Positions 32,535 through 41,385 are shown, counted from the first letter of the stretch. The stretch: DNA of 64,000 nt from UMGS1696 sp045643285 (GCA_045643285.1 JAZUKN010000014.1:43578-107577), one strand, 5' to 3'. Translations and numbers: made by a program. The notes: generated from the sequence alone by a model not told the origin.

Positions 32535-33287
32535 ATGGCACGTTGCTATAACTGCGGATGCGATATTCCGGATGACGACAAAATGCGTCTCTGCGACGAA
32601 TGCAAGGGTCTGCTTTTGCCGTTCATCAAAATGGTGAACGCATCTTCTTCGTCCGGTGTGCGCCGTCTCGTATCAAACGAGGACAATCTGCGTACTGCCG
32701 GCGTGACGGACGGAGGAATGGAGTATCTTCTCCGCCTCTGCGAGCTTCACGATAAATCGAACAACATATCCGACGATGCCGATACGGAACCCGAAGAAAC
32801 GGCGGAATACGGGCAACCTGACGACGGCGATGCAGTGGAAGACGCATCGAACGACGAGCCGTATGACGCATCGAACGGTGCAGAAACAGATGGACTTGAC
32901 ACCACTGAGTCCGAAGACGGAGAAGACGAAGAGTTCAAGTCGATTTTCGACGACGATGATGCGATAGTCATAAAGCCGGAACACCGCGCTCAGAGGGAAG
33001 AGAGGCCGGATCCGAAGAAGCAGTACAGAGACATCGAAGTCCCTGCCGACGAGCCGCTCAGACTGATAAGAAAAGGCTACGGCGAATATCTGACTGCCGC
33101 AGAAATCGTGCTCGGAATAGTAGCGTTTCTGCTCGTAGTGTGGTTCGTTGTTGATCTCGCACTGCTCTCAAGAGTGGATTTTGCGTCACTCGGAGGTGCA
33201 ATTATCGCAGGCGTGATGATCTACGTCACAGACGCCGTCCGCAAGATGCTCCACGATACCGAAGAAGTCAAAAAGCATTTCAGATAA
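32535..33287 (+). CDS. Zinc-ribbon membrane protein with acidic linker
   Basis: A 250-residue protein of unknown function. The N-terminus has CYNCGCDIPDDDKMRLCDEC, two CxxC pairs forming a zinc ribbon. A long acidic disordered region (about residues 80-150, rich in Asp, Glu, Thr and Ser) follows. Two hydrophobic helices close to the C-terminus (about residues 188-212 and 215-232) anchor it in the membrane. AAGGAGG lies before the ATG. It resembles the 5714-6136 protein in reverse domain order, so both may belong to a lineage-specific set of ribbon membrane proteins. Confidence 0.82.
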   Translation: MARCYNCGCDIPDDDKMRLCDECKGLLLPFIKMVNASSSSGVRRLVSNEDNLRTAGVTDGGMEYLLRLCELHDKSNNISDDADTEPEETAEYGQPDDGDAVEDASNDEPYDASNGAETDGLDTTESEDGEDEEFKSIFDDDDAIVIKPEHRAQREERPDPKKQYRDIEVPADEPLRLIRKGYGEYLTAAEIVLGIVAFLLVVWFVVDLALLSRVDFASLGGAIIAGVMIYVTDAVRKMLHDTEEVKKHFR

Positions 33288-33294
33288 GAAACGA

Positions 33295-33329
33295 AAAGAC
33301 TGCTTTTACAGAGCGGTCTTTTTTATTAT
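33295..33329 (+). terminator. Terminator after the zinc-ribbon gene
   Basis: AAGACTGCT and AGCGGTCTT form a 9-bp stem (one wobble) followed by TTTTTATTATTT. Confidence 0.88.
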
Positions 33330-33334
33330 TTATC

Positions 33335-33363
33335 TTGTAAATCTCTTGCAGGCGGTGTATAAT
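33335..33363 (+). promoter_or_regulatory. Promoter of trxB
   Basis: TTGTAA (33335-33340), a 17-nt spacer and TATAAT (33358-33363), 30 nt before the ATG. Confidence 0.8.
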
Positions 33364-33393
33364 ATAAAATAGAATTTTGTTTTTCGGAGACGA

Positions 33394-34326
33394 ATGACTG
33401 TGGAAAACGGAAAAGAATACGATATTACTGTCGTCGGAGGCGGTCCTGCCGGATTTACGGCGGCTCTGTATTCGGCTCGCGCAGGTCGGACGGTACTGCT
33501 TATCGAAAAAGGCGCGCCGGGCGGTCAGATGGGGATAACCTCGCTTATCGAAAACTACCCCGGAGTTGAACCGACTGACGGATTTTCGCTTGCCGTGAAA
33601 ATGGAAGAGCAGGCAAAGCGCGCCGGTGCGGAGATCCTCCACGGCGAAGTTACCGCGCTGTCGCTTGACGGGACGGCGAAAACCGTGACCGTCGGCGAAA
33701 AAACGGTAAAGACCCGCGCCGTAATAGTTGCAACGGGCGCAAAACCGCGTCTTCTCGGCGTCGGCGGTGAAAAAGAATACACCTCTCGCGGCGTGTCGTA
33801 CTGCGCGACGTGTGACGGGATGTTCTTCCGCAAAAAATCGGTCGTCGTCTGCGGAGGCGGAGAAACTGCGTTCGAGGACGCGCTGTACCTTTCAAATATC
33901 TGCGAAAAAGTCACACTGGTACACAGACGCGATTCGTTCCGCGCCTCGGAATACACCGTCGGACAGGCAAAAAAGAAAGACAACATCGTTTTTGTCACAT
34001 CTGCGACTGTATCCGAGATAGTCGGAGAGGGCGGACGTGTGAACGGCGTGAAGATTTCTTATAGCGACGGACGCGAAGAAAGTTTACCGTGTGCGGGAGT
34101 GTTCGTTGCGGTGGGACGTGTGCCGGAAACTGCGTTGTTCGTCGGTCAGCTCGACTGCGACGGCGGCGGATATATCATCGCAGGGGAAGACTGCCTGACA
34201 AGCGCATACGGCGTTTTTGCCGCAGGGGATGTGCGGACGAAGAGCGTGCGGCAGATCGTGACTGCGGCGGCTGACGGAGCTGTTGCGGCTCACTCGGCGG
34301 AAGAATATTTACAAAAAACAACCTAA
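33394..34326 (+). CDS. trxB: Thioredoxin-disulfide reductase
   Basis: A 310-residue flavoenzyme that reduces thioredoxin with NADPH in the cytoplasm. The FAD motif VVGGGPAGFTAALYSARAG is at residues 13-31. The redox-active CATC is at residues 137-140 (SYCATCDGMFF), and the NADPH site is VVVCGGGETAFEDALYL. VFAAGDVRTKSVRQIVTAAADGA is the C-terminal FAD motif. Length is normal. No thioredoxin gene is adjacent. nadE follows after 20 nt, probably in the same operon. Confidence 0.95.
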   Translation: MTVENGKEYDITVVGGGPAGFTAALYSARAGRTVLLIEKGAPGGQMGITSLIENYPGVEPTDGFSLAVKMEEQAKRAGAEILHGEVTALSLDGTAKTVTVGEKTVKTRAVIVATGAKPRLLGVGGEKEYTSRGVSYCATCDGMFFRKKSVVVCGGGETAFEDALYLSNICEKVTLVHRRDSFRASEYTVGQAKKKDNIVFVTSATVSEIVGEGGRVNGVKISYSDGREESLPCAGVFVAVGRVPETALFVGQLDCDGGGYIIAGEDCLTSAYGVFAAGDVRTKSVRQIVTAAADGAVAAHSAEEYLQKTT

Positions 34327-34346
34327 TTTATCATAAAGGTGAAAAT

Positions 34347-36272
34347 ATGAAAGATGGATTTGTTAAACTCGCGGCGGCTGTACCGGATATATCGGTCGGC
34401 GCGCCCATGAAAAATGCGGACGAGATATGCTCGCTTATCGACGAAGCATACGAAAACGGGGTCGCTGTGCTTGCTTTCCCCGAACTTTCGGTGACAGGCT
34501 ATACCTCGGGCGATCTTTTCCATTCGGAATCGCTGATACGCGGTACCGAAAAAGCTCTCGAAAAGATTGCGGAGCATACAAAAGGCAAAAAAATGCTCGT
34601 TTTCGTCGGCGCACCGATCAGAGTGAACTGCAAGCTCTACAACTGCGCTGTCGCTGTCGACAACGGCGAAATACTTGCGATAGTACCGAAAAAGAATCTT
34701 TCGAACAGCGGCGACACTTACGAATCCCGCTGGTTTTCCGTGCCGTCGGAAGAAACGTTCGGGGACTGTTATCAGCTCAATCACCGCATCGGGAAACACG
34801 AATGTGTATTCGCCGACAAAGCGGTGTTCGTGAATGACACCGTCCCGTCGCTCTCCGTCGGATGCGAGATGTGCGAAGATTTGTGGGTTCCGGACACTCC
34901 GTCGAATGAGCTTGCGAAAATGGGCGCGACTGTTATATGCAACCTTTCCGCGTCCTTAGAGGTCATCGGCAAGGACGAATACCGCCGCACACTTGTGAAG
35001 TCCGCATCCGGCAGACAGAACTCGGCGTACGTTTACTCAAACTGCGGCATGACAGAGTCGACGACGGACGGCGTTTTCTCCGGGCATACGATGATCGCGG
35101 AGCGCGGAAGCATCATCGCAGAAAACAAGCCGTTTGCAGGCAAAAAACTGCTCTGCGCGCTTGTGGATACCGAGCATCTCGTTCACGAAAGAACGAAGCT
35201 CCCCGTCCGCGGCGCAAAGGACTGCACGGATCATCAGATCGTCTTCGAGCTTGAAGAGAGAGAATACGACCTCTGCGGCGAGATAGACGCTCACCCGTTC
35301 GTTCCCGAAAATGAGACCGTAAGACGGGAAAGATGCGCCCGTATACTCGATATGCAGGCGTGGGGACTTGCGAAACGCATCACGGCTGCTCACGCGAGCG
35401 GATGTGTGGTCGCGCTCTCGGGAGGACTTGACTCCACTCTTGCGCTGATAGTGACCGCACACGCTATGGATATTCTCGGAAAGCCGCACACCGATATTCT
35501 CTCAGTTACGATGCCGTGCTTCGGTACGACTTCCCGCACCCGCTCAAACGCCGAAAAAATGGCGGAGGAGTTCGGTACGAAGTTCCGCACTATCGACATA
35601 AAGGAAGCCGTCGACATCCACTTCCGCGACATAGGACACTCAAAGGACGATCTTTCCATTGTGTATGAAAACTCGCAGGCAAGAGAAAGAACACAGATAA
35701 TCATGGACATAGCAAACGCCGACAACTTTCTCGTAGTCGGCACGGGCGACCTTTCGGAGCTTGCGCTCGGCTGGGCTACCTACAACGGCGACCATATGTC
35801 GAACTACGGCGTAAACGGCGGCATTCCGAAGACGCTTATCCGTCACGTCGTCGCCTGCTACGCGGATCAATGTGAAAAAGATGGCAAAGCCGCTCTCGCA
35901 TCCGTTCTCCGCGACGTGCTGGCAACACCCGTATCCCCTGAGCTTCTTCCTGCGAAGGACGGTGAGATAGCGCAGAAGACCGAGGATATCGTAGGACCGT
36001 ACGATCTGCACGATTTCTTCCTATACCGCTTCGTCCGATACGGCGAAACACCTGAAAAGATATACCGCGTCGCAAAAGCCGCTTTTGACGGTCAGTTTGA
36101 CGCGGAGACGATAAAAAAGTGGCTCAATACATTCATGCGCCGCTTCTATACACAGCAGTTCAAACGTAGTGCGCTGCCCGACGGCGTGAAGATAGGCTCT
36201 GTCGCCCTTTCTCCGAGAGGGGACTGGAAGATGCCTTCCGACGCCTGCGGTGACGAAATGAAATTATTATAA
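34347..36272 (+). CDS. nadE: NAD(+) synthase, glutamine-hydrolysing
   Basis: A 641-residue two-domain enzyme making NAD from nicotinate adenine dinucleotide. The N-terminal glutaminase (nitrilase fold) has catalytic Glu46 in AFPELSVTGY, Lys in VPKKNLSNSGD (about residue 117) and Cys in SVGCEMCEDLW (about residue 174). The C-terminal synthetase has the PP-loop ALSGGLDSTLAL near residue 357 and GTGDLSELALGWATYNGDH. AAAGGTGA precedes the ATG. It lies between trxB and mtnN on one strand. Confidence 0.97.
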   Translation: MKDGFVKLAAAVPDISVGAPMKNADEICSLIDEAYENGVAVLAFPELSVTGYTSGDLFHSESLIRGTEKALEKIAEHTKGKKMLVFVGAPIRVNCKLYNCAVAVDNGEILAIVPKKNLSNSGDTYESRWFSVPSEETFGDCYQLNHRIGKHECVFADKAVFVNDTVPSLSVGCEMCEDLWVPDTPSNELAKMGATVICNLSASLEVIGKDEYRRTLVKSASGRQNSAYVYSNCGMTESTTDGVFSGHTMIAERGSIIAENKPFAGKKLLCALVDTEHLVHERTKLPVRGAKDCTDHQIVFELEEREYDLCGEIDAHPFVPENETVRRERCARILDMQAWGLAKRITAAHASGCVVALSGGLDSTLALIVTAHAMDILGKPHTDILSVTMPCFGTTSRTRSNAEKMAEEFGTKFRTIDIKEAVDIHFRDIGHSKDDLSIVYENSQARERTQIIMDIANADNFLVVGTGDLSELALGWATYNGDHMSNYGVNGGIPKTLIRHVVACYADQCEKDGKAALASVLRDVLATPVSPELLPAKDGEIAQKTEDIVGPYDLHDFFLYRFVRYGETPEKIYRVAKAAFDGQFDAETIKKWLNTFMRRFYTQQFKRSALPDGVKIGSVALSPRGDWKMPSDACGDEMKLL

Positions 36273-36294
36273 ATAACATAGAGGAGAAGAAAAA

Positions 36295-36987
36295 ATGACA
36301 ATAGGTATCATTTGTGCGCTCGATGTTGAAGCCGAAAAGATCGTCGGCGCGATGAAAGACAGAAAAACGGAAACACTCGGCGGTATCACATTTGAAGTCG
36401 GAAAAATAGGCGACAAGAACGTCGTCTGTGCGATCTGCGGAATGGGCAAAGTCTGCGCCGCTATGTGCGCTCAGACAATGGTGATCGGCTATAAACCCGA
36501 CGCAGTCATCAACACAGGAATTGCGGGAACGCTGACCGAAGAGCTGGGCGTCGGCGATGTTGCAGTATCCACCGCGCTCGTACAGCACGATATAGACGTA
36601 TACGACCTCGACAGAACGCCGAGAGGGCATCATCCGTCGCTCGGTATCATCGAGTTCCCCGCGCACGCCGAATATGTTGACAAGATCGAAAAGATCCTCG
36701 TCTCGCTCGGCGTAAAGGTGAAGCGCGGCGTTATCGCAACGGGAGACCAGTTCATCTCGAAGACCGAGATAAAAGAATTTCTCTCGTCAGAGTTCGGTGC
36801 AGTTGCCTGCGAAATGGAGGGCGGCGCGATCGCACAGGTCTGCTATATGCAGAAGATTCCGTTCGTCGTAGTCCGCGCGATCTCGGACGGCGCAAACGAA
36901 TCGAGCTTCGACGACTACTATTCGTTCAAGATGTTCGCGGCAGGGAAATCGTCTGAGCTTGCGATCAGATTCATCGAAGAGCTTTGA
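36295..36987 (+). CDS. mtnN: 5'-methylthioadenosine/S-adenosylhomocysteine nucleosidase
   Basis: A 230-residue hydrolase that removes adenine from methylthioadenosine and S-adenosylhomocysteine, clearing SAM by-products. IGIICALDVEAEKIVGAM has the family start with the conserved Glu. VINTGIAGTL, TGDQFIS and VACEMEGGAIAQVCY (with the catalytic-site Met-Glu) match the PNP/UDP fold, and RAISDGANE supplies the catalytic Asp. GAGGAGA lies upstream of the ATG. It ends the trxB-nadE-mtnN group. Confidence 0.96.
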   Translation: MTIGIICALDVEAEKIVGAMKDRKTETLGGITFEVGKIGDKNVVCAICGMGKVCAAMCAQTMVIGYKPDAVINTGIAGTLTEELGVGDVAVSTALVQHDIDVYDLDRTPRGHHPSLGIIEFPAHAEYVDKIEKILVSLGVKVKRGVIATGDQFISKTEIKEFLSSEFGAVACEMEGGAIAQVCYMQKIPFVVVRAISDGANESSFDDYYSFKMFAAGKSSELAIRFIEEL

Positions 36988-37003
36988 TGAAAACATAAAG
37001 AAA

Positions 37004-37050
37004 AGGCGAAGACACCACCGGAAACGGTGAGCTTCGCCTGATTTTGTTTA
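37004..37050 (+). terminator. Terminator after mtnN
   Basis: AGGCGAAG and CTTCGCCT form the outer stem, with inner CACC/GGTG pairs, followed by GATTTTGTTT. It overlaps the end of the convergent membrane-protein gene. Confidence 0.8.
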
Positions 37051-37584
37051 AGAAGATGTTGTTTTCATACTACAAAAAATAATGCCGCTAACAATACAGA
37101 ATACAACCATAGCCGCAAGAAAAATTCCGACTATGTATGAAAAGACCTTGACGCCTTTTGTTTTAATGAATTTTGCACTTAGAATCAGATTGAAAGAAAT
37201 ATAAAGTACAGTCAGACAGAAAAATGCCGCTATTCCGACCGCTGCTGCTTTTTTGTTGAATGTATCCAGATAAATAAAAAATCTACTGCCTTCAAACATG
37301 AATACATCCGTAGGGATCGGAGGCACAAAGCAAAGGAAGACGAGGATAAACAGAAAAACAATAAAAGCGACAATATATAATACGAGCCCACTGACAGACA
37401 TCTTGTCAATATCTTTTTTCAGCCGATATCTGCGCTCTTCAAAAGACATTTTGTCGAGCAGAATTTTCCGCAAGACAGGGCTTTTTATTTTGATAAATTT
37501 CCCGCGCTGATATCTGCTGTCATATCCGGCAGTAAACCGGAGCATCAGAATGCATAAAATGTAGACAACAAACAGACTTGCCAT
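37048..37584 (-). CDS. Hypothetical membrane protein (178 residues)
   Basis: No family recognised. Four hydrophobic helices are visible: one at the N-terminus (LFVVYILCILML), two in the middle (VLYIVAFIVFLFILVFLCFV and AAVGIAAFFCLTVLYISFNLI) and one at the end (VFSYIVGIFLAAMVVFCIVSG). A basic cytoplasmic loop lies between the first two. The ATG at 37584 has GGGAGGGAG upstream. A frame starting 81 nt earlier would only translate the hairpin array and is rejected. It lies in an accessory pocket between mtnN and tRNA-Cys. Confidence 0.75.
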   Translation of the reverse strand: MASLFVVYILCILMLRFTAGYDSRYQRGKFIKIKSPVLRKILLDKMSFEERRYRLKKDIDKMSVSGLVLYIVAFIVFLFILVFLCFVPPIPTDVFMFEGSRFFIYLDTFNKKAAAVGIAAFFCLTVLYISFNLILSAKFIKTKGVKVFSYIVGIFLAAMVVFCIVSGIIFCSMKTTSS

Positions 37585-37601
37585 ATTCTCCCTCCCGATA
37601 G

Positions 37602-37776
37602 AATGATATATCGCTGATGCGATATGATATACGGCGATTGCCGTATGATATACTTGCTTACGCAAGCATGATATATTTTCGCTCCGCTCAAATATTATAA
37701 ATACGCGAAGCGTATATCATCGCATAGCGATATCATACCGAAGGTATATCATAAATCCCGTAAGGGATTTATATCA
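37602..37776. repeat. Array of eight hairpins, ATGAT linkers then ATCAT linkers
   Basis: Left half, linked by ATGAT: ATATCGC/GCGATAT, ATACGGC/GCCGTAT, CTTGC/GCAAG and an imperfect TTTTCGC hairpin. Right half, linked by ATCAT: ATACGC/GCGTAT, CGC ATA GCG, ACC GAA GGT and AAATCCC/AGGGATTT. Stems differ from unit to unit while linkers stay constant and switch to the complementary form at about 37695. The design is the same as at 27359-27624. Confidence 0.75.
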
Positions 37777-37787
37777 TTTTCTTTCCG

Positions 37788-37819
37788 CGGCGACACCTGA
37801 TCAACGTTCGATTCTGCCC
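37788..37819. repeat. tRNA-Cys T-arm-like fragment
   Basis: GGCGACACC at 37789-37797 equals the 3' acceptor/T-arm end of the nearby tRNA-Cys gene (read on plus). It is followed by GTTCGATTCTGCCC, a T-arm-like piece in the other orientation. Together with 38381-38430 it may mark old tRNA-associated insertion or duplication events. Confidence 0.4.
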
Positions 37820-37881
37820 ACCGACGAAAAAACAAAAATCACGGAGCTTTGTCCTTCTCTTTGCTATTTGTCATAGGCGTA

Positions 37882-38301
37882 TTATGATTCGTTTTTTTGC
37901 CTGTGATCTTCGCAGAAGCAGTATTCCATAGACTCAGCTATAACATACGAGCCATCTCTAAGCGTTTCTTCATCTGTTGTTTCATCGTCTGTCCAGACAA
38001 TCAGTCCTTTGTCGGAAACCGAAACCGCTGTTCCGAGAATTGCCCACGCACTGTCAGTCACCTGCCATTCGCTCACACCTCTGAAATGAAGTTCAATGAC
38101 CGTGTCCCAAATGCTGGTGATCAGAATCCTGATCGTCAGTTCTCTGTCTTCCGGGCGGAATTCAAGTCTTCCGTCATCCGAACGCTTAATCCCGTTGTGA
38201 AGATACTGAACGGACAACACATAGCCGTCATGAAGAGCGTTCGACTGTTCAATAAAAGTATCAATATCCTTTTGTGATTTGATCGTGTAGCAGTTCTGCA
38301 T
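37882..38301 (-). CDS. Hypothetical protein (139 residues)
   Basis: No family recognised. The protein is soluble and acidic: IDTFIEQSNALHDGYVLSVQYLH, then LTIRILITSIWDTVIELHFRGVSEWQ (predicted strands), and a C-terminus containing CFCEDHRQKNES. Size and beta-rich pattern recall immunity-type or small accessory proteins, but this is only a guess. It has its own promoter and an AAAGGCGG site about 11 nt before the ATG. It is flanked on both sides by tRNA-Cys-like fragments. Confidence 0.7.
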   Translation of the reverse strand: MQNCYTIKSQKDIDTFIEQSNALHDGYVLSVQYLHNGIKRSDDGRLEFRPEDRELTIRILITSIWDTVIELHFRGVSEWQVTDSAWAILGTAVSVSDKGLIVWTDDETTDEETLRDGSYVIAESMEYCFCEDHRQKNES

Positions 38302-38328
38302 AATCTGTTGACCCGCCTTTCTGAGTAG

Positions 38329-38356
38329 ATTATAGCATAAAAAATCGCTTTTTCAA
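38329..38356 (-). promoter_or_regulatory. Promoter of the 139-residue protein gene
   Basis: On the minus strand TTGAAA, a 16-nt spacer and TATAAT, about 30 nt upstream of the start codon. Confidence 0.75.
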
Positions 38357-38380
38357 GTGAAAAGACCTCGCTTTTTTGAA

Positions 38381-38430
38381 AGGCGACACCCAGACGGCAC
38401 TTCGTGCCTGATCGACGTTCGATTCTGCCC
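38381..38430. repeat. Second tRNA-Cys T-arm-like fragment
   Basis: AGGCGACACCCAGA repeats the 3' end of tRNA-Cys (38481-38494) exactly. A GGCACTTCGTGCC hairpin and ACGTTCGATTCTGCCC follow; the latter is shared with 37788-37819. Confidence 0.45.
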
Positions 38431-38437
38431 TATGGGT

Positions 38438-38480
38438 TAAAATCAAAAAAGCAGGACTCGCGTCCTGATTTTTGATTTTA
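38438..38480 (-). terminator. Terminator of tRNA-Cys
   Basis: TAAAATCAAAAA and TTTTTGATTTTA arms enclose AGGAC TCGC GTCCT. It is nearly perfectly symmetric, so works on both strands, and lies directly after the tRNA. Confidence 0.85.
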
Positions 38481-38552
38481 AGGCGACACCCAGAATCGAA
38501 CTGGGGAATAAAAGTTTTGCAGACTTCTGCCTTACCGCTTGGCTATGTCGCC
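38481..38552 (-). tRNA. tRNA-Cys (GCA)
   Basis: All arms can be drawn: acceptor GGCGACA/TGTCGCC, a short D arm around AGCGGTAA, anticodon stem GAAGT/ACTTT with loop CTGCAAA (anticodon GCA), and T arm CCCAG-TTCGATT-CTGGG. The discriminator base is U and CCA is not encoded. Confidence 0.96.
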
Positions 38553-38632
38553 GTCACTTGACAAATGGAATTATACTATATCTTCGCCCGTTTGTCAAGT
38601 CATTTCGGGAATTTTTCTCTTTTTTATCGCAG

Positions 38633-39601
38633 TCAGCTTGTTGCGAGCGCGATGAACCGCTCTCCCTTGTCGTTTACCGCGCAGTAAAAGTGATATACAA
38701 TTCCGTTTTCTTCGAGTACCCACGACTTGTGCGCGTAGACGTTTTCCCACTCGTGCTCCGATTTAATTAGCGGCTCGCCGTCCCATTTCACCCAGTCGAC
38801 GAGGTTTTCCGACACCGCGAACGTGTTGTAAGCGCCGTTTTTGTCGTAGCGGAAATAGAACATCACATACAGCCCGTCGAGCGTGACGATCTGCGGATCT
38901 CCGTTTATTCTTACGTCGTCTCCGCATTCCCACACGGGAATTATCGCGCCGTCGCCGTACCGCTCCCACTTCACGCCGTCATCGGAGACTGCAAGAAAGA
39001 TGCTCTCCCTGTCCGTTTCGTCCTTTGCGTTGTACGCGCAGACGTATCTGTGACCGAGGGTGCGTCGCGCGTCTTCGAACATACACGGCTTGTATAGAGT
39101 CCGTGTCTCTCCGCGCCGTGCGTCGCTGTCATCGGGCGCAAGAACGGGACGCGGCAGTTTTTCGTAGCTTTCGGTGTCTTCGATCTCGCCGCACTGTGCC
39201 ATACCTATCGAGAGCGGATCGGTCTCGTAGCCGGATTTGTTCCCACCGATGTAAGCGTAGCGGTACTTTCCTCCGACGCGCGCGATCTCGTTCGTGCCTC
39301 CGAAGCGGCAGTCGATGAACTGCGCGTAGCCTCCGGTCTGTGCCGAATCCCAGCCGCTATGACCGTCGATTATTTTGCCGCCAACTGTCCAGCTGATAAG
39401 ATCGTCGAACGAAGCGAGAAGCGTTTCGTAGCCGCGAGATAGGGTTTTATCAATTCGGATAAACGACATATACCACTTGTCGCCGCATCGGAACACTACG
39501 GGACTGTCGGTGAGATATTCGTCGGATTTTATGACCGCGCCCAACTTGTGCGGAGTTTTCACGCGCTCATAGACCGACTGCATTACGTCTTTGTTTATCA
39601 T
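38633..39601 (-). CDS. Beta-propeller glycosidase-like protein (GH43/GH32/GH130 type)
   Basis: A 322-residue cytoplasmic protein. Repeated blade-like segments include SPVVFRCGDKWYMSFIRID, GETRTLYKPCMFED, FLAVSDDGVKWERYGDG, GDPQIVTLDGLYVMFYFRYD and FAVSENLVDWVKWDGEPL. The pattern of aspartates, Trp-Tyr-Met strands and SxDDG/W turns is that of five-bladed propeller glycosidases or phosphorylases. No signal peptide is present. AAAGGTAC precedes the ATG. It lies 11 nt after the ABC exporter gene, so the two are coexpressed. The sugar substrate is unknown. Confidence 0.8.
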   Translation of the reverse strand: MINKDVMQSVYERVKTPHKLGAVIKSDEYLTDSPVVFRCGDKWYMSFIRIDKTLSRGYETLLASFDDLISWTVGGKIIDGHSGWDSAQTGGYAQFIDCRFGGTNEIARVGGKYRYAYIGGNKSGYETDPLSIGMAQCGEIEDTESYEKLPRPVLAPDDSDARRGETRTLYKPCMFEDARRTLGHRYVCAYNAKDETDRESIFLAVSDDGVKWERYGDGAIIPVWECGDDVRINGDPQIVTLDGLYVMFYFRYDKNGAYNTFAVSENLVDWVKWDGEPLIKSEHEWENVYAHKSWVLEENGIVYHFYCAVNDKGERFIALATS

Positions 39602-39612
39602 TATATGTACCT

Positions 39613-41385
39613 TTATGCAAGATGGTGCAGATGAAGCCGTTCGTCGACTTTTATGTCAACGTGTTCGCCTGCATTTGCGCGGAACTGGAGCGAATACAGC
39701 TCGGCATACGCGCCGTTTTTCGCCATAAGCTCGTCGTGTGTGCCGTTTTCGATGACCTTGCCGTCGGAGATGACCGCAATTTCATCGGCGTTCTTGATAG
39801 TCGAGAGACGGTGCGCCACGACGAGCGTCGTGCGTCCCTTGCAAAGGTCATCGAGTGCCTGCTGGATGAGAATTTCCGTTGTGTTGTCGAGTGCGCTTGT
39901 CGCTTCGTCGAGAATAAGTATCGGCGGATTTTTGAGGAACACGCGCGCTATCGAAAGGCGTTGCTTCTGTCCGCCCGAAAGACGTACACCGCGCTCGCCG
40001 ATCTCCGTGTCGTAGCCGTTTTCGAGCGACATAATGAAGTCGTGGATGTTTGCGGCTTTGGCGGCGGCGACGACTTCTTCGTCGGTCGCGTCGAGCTTGC
40101 CGTAGAGGATATTTTCTTTGATCGTTGAGTTGAAGAGGTATATATCCTGCTGTACTATTCCGATCGAGCGGCGGAGGGATTCCTTCGTCAGCGTACGGAT
40201 ATCGTGACCGTCGATGAGTATTTTTCCGTCAGTGAAGTTATAGAAGTTCGGGATAAGGTGGCAGATCGTCGTTTTGCCGCCGCCGGACGGACCGACGAGC
40301 GCGAATTTCTTGCCTTTTTCGATGTCGAGATCAACGTGCGAGAGTACGTCACCCGAGGTTGCATAGTTGAAAGTTACGTCTTTCAATTCAATGTGTCCGT
40401 CGACGTCATCGAGCGGAACTGCATCGGGTGCGTCTTCTTCGACGGGCGTGTCGATGATCTCAACGAATCTCTCGAAGCCCGAAACGCCCTCCTGGTACAT
40501 TTCCATGAAGTTGATGAGCGTCATGAGCGGAGCGATGAAGATGTTCACCGAAACAATGAACGTCGAGTAGTCGGCAAAGTTGATCTTTCCGCCGTAGAGG
40601 AAAAGGCCGCCTGCTATAAGCACTATTACGTTGAAAACATCTGTGATGAACGTTGTGCTGGCGTGGAACTGTCCCATTGCCTTGTACGCCTTGAGACGTG
40701 CGCTGATGAAAGAACCGTTGCCTTTGTCGAACTTTTCTTTTTCCTTTTCGGCATTCGTGTACGCCTTTGTGACGCGGATGCCGGAGATGCTCGACTCAAC
40801 GGAGGCGTTTATCTGAGCGATCGACTTGCGGCTTTCCTTGAATGCTTCGCGCATTTTGTGACGGAGAGTGGACGCGATTATCACGAGGAACGGCACGACG
40901 CAGAATATTATCAGCGTGAGCCAGATGTTGATAGTCGAAAGATAAATGAACGACGCGATTATTGAAATGGACGAAATGATGATGTTTTCGGGACCGTGGT
41001 GAGCAAGCTCGGAGACGTCCATGAGATCGTTCGTCATACGGGACATGAGCTTGCCTGTTTCGTTGTCGTCGTAGAACGAGAACGGGAGCTTTTCAAAATG
41101 CTCGAACATATCGCGGCGCATCGTCGCCTGCATCATAACGCCCATTTCGTGTCCCTTGTACTGGATGAAATAGTTGAGCAACATACGGATCACATACAGT
41201 ACGAGCAGTGCCGCACCTGCAATTATGATAAGGTTGTACTTTTTGTTCGGGATGAAATCTCCGAGCATGGTGCGTGTGACTATCGGGTACAGAATACCGA
41301 TGAGTGAAACGAGAAGCGCGGCTGTCATATCTAAAAAGAAGATTTTTTTGTGCGGCTTGTAGTATGAGATGAACCGTTTGAACAT
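39613..41385 (-). CDS. ABC exporter, fused permease/ATPase half-transporter
   Basis: A 590-residue type IV ABC exporter subunit. The N-terminal membrane domain (about residues 1-310) has six helices, starting with FFLDMTAALLVSLIGILYPIV. The ATPase domain has Walker A GPSGGGKTT, the signature LSGGQKQRLSIARVFL, Walker B ILILDEATSALD and the switch His in VVAHRLST. A single half-transporter gene suggests a homodimer, as in MsbA/YheI-like lipid or drug exporters. GGAGG lies upstream. It is followed by the propeller glycosidase. Confidence 0.94.
   Translation of the reverse strand: MFKRFISYYKPHKKIFFLDMTAALLVSLIGILYPIVTRTMLGDFIPNKKYNLIIIAGAALLVLYVIRMLLNYFIQYKGHEMGVMMQATMRRDMFEHFEKLPFSFYDDNETGKLMSRMTNDLMDVSELAHHGPENIIISSISIIASFIYLSTINIWLTLIIFCVVPFLVIIASTLRHKMREAFKESRKSIAQINASVESSISGIRVTKAYTNAEKEKEKFDKGNGSFISARLKAYKAMGQFHASTTFITDVFNVIVLIAGGLFLYGGKINFADYSTFIVSVNIFIAPLMTLINFMEMYQEGVSGFERFVEIIDTPVEEDAPDAVPLDDVDGHIELKDVTFNYATSGDVLSHVDLDIEKGKKFALVGPSGGGKTTICHLIPNFYNFTDGKILIDGHDIRTLTKESLRRSIGIVQQDIYLFNSTIKENILYGKLDATDEEVVAAAKAANIHDFIMSLENGYDTEIGERGVRLSGGQKQRLSIARVFLKNPPILILDEATSALDNTTEILIQQALDDLCKGRTTLVVAHRLSTIKNADEIAVISDGKVIENGTHDELMAKNGAYAELYSLQFRANAGEHVDIKVDERLHLHHLA

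Noticed and set aside
37585..37665. N-terminal extension of the 178-residue membrane protein (VYHTAIAVYHIA...)
   Set aside because: This segment is translation of the ATGAT-linked hairpins; GGGAGGGAG supports the later ATG at 37584.
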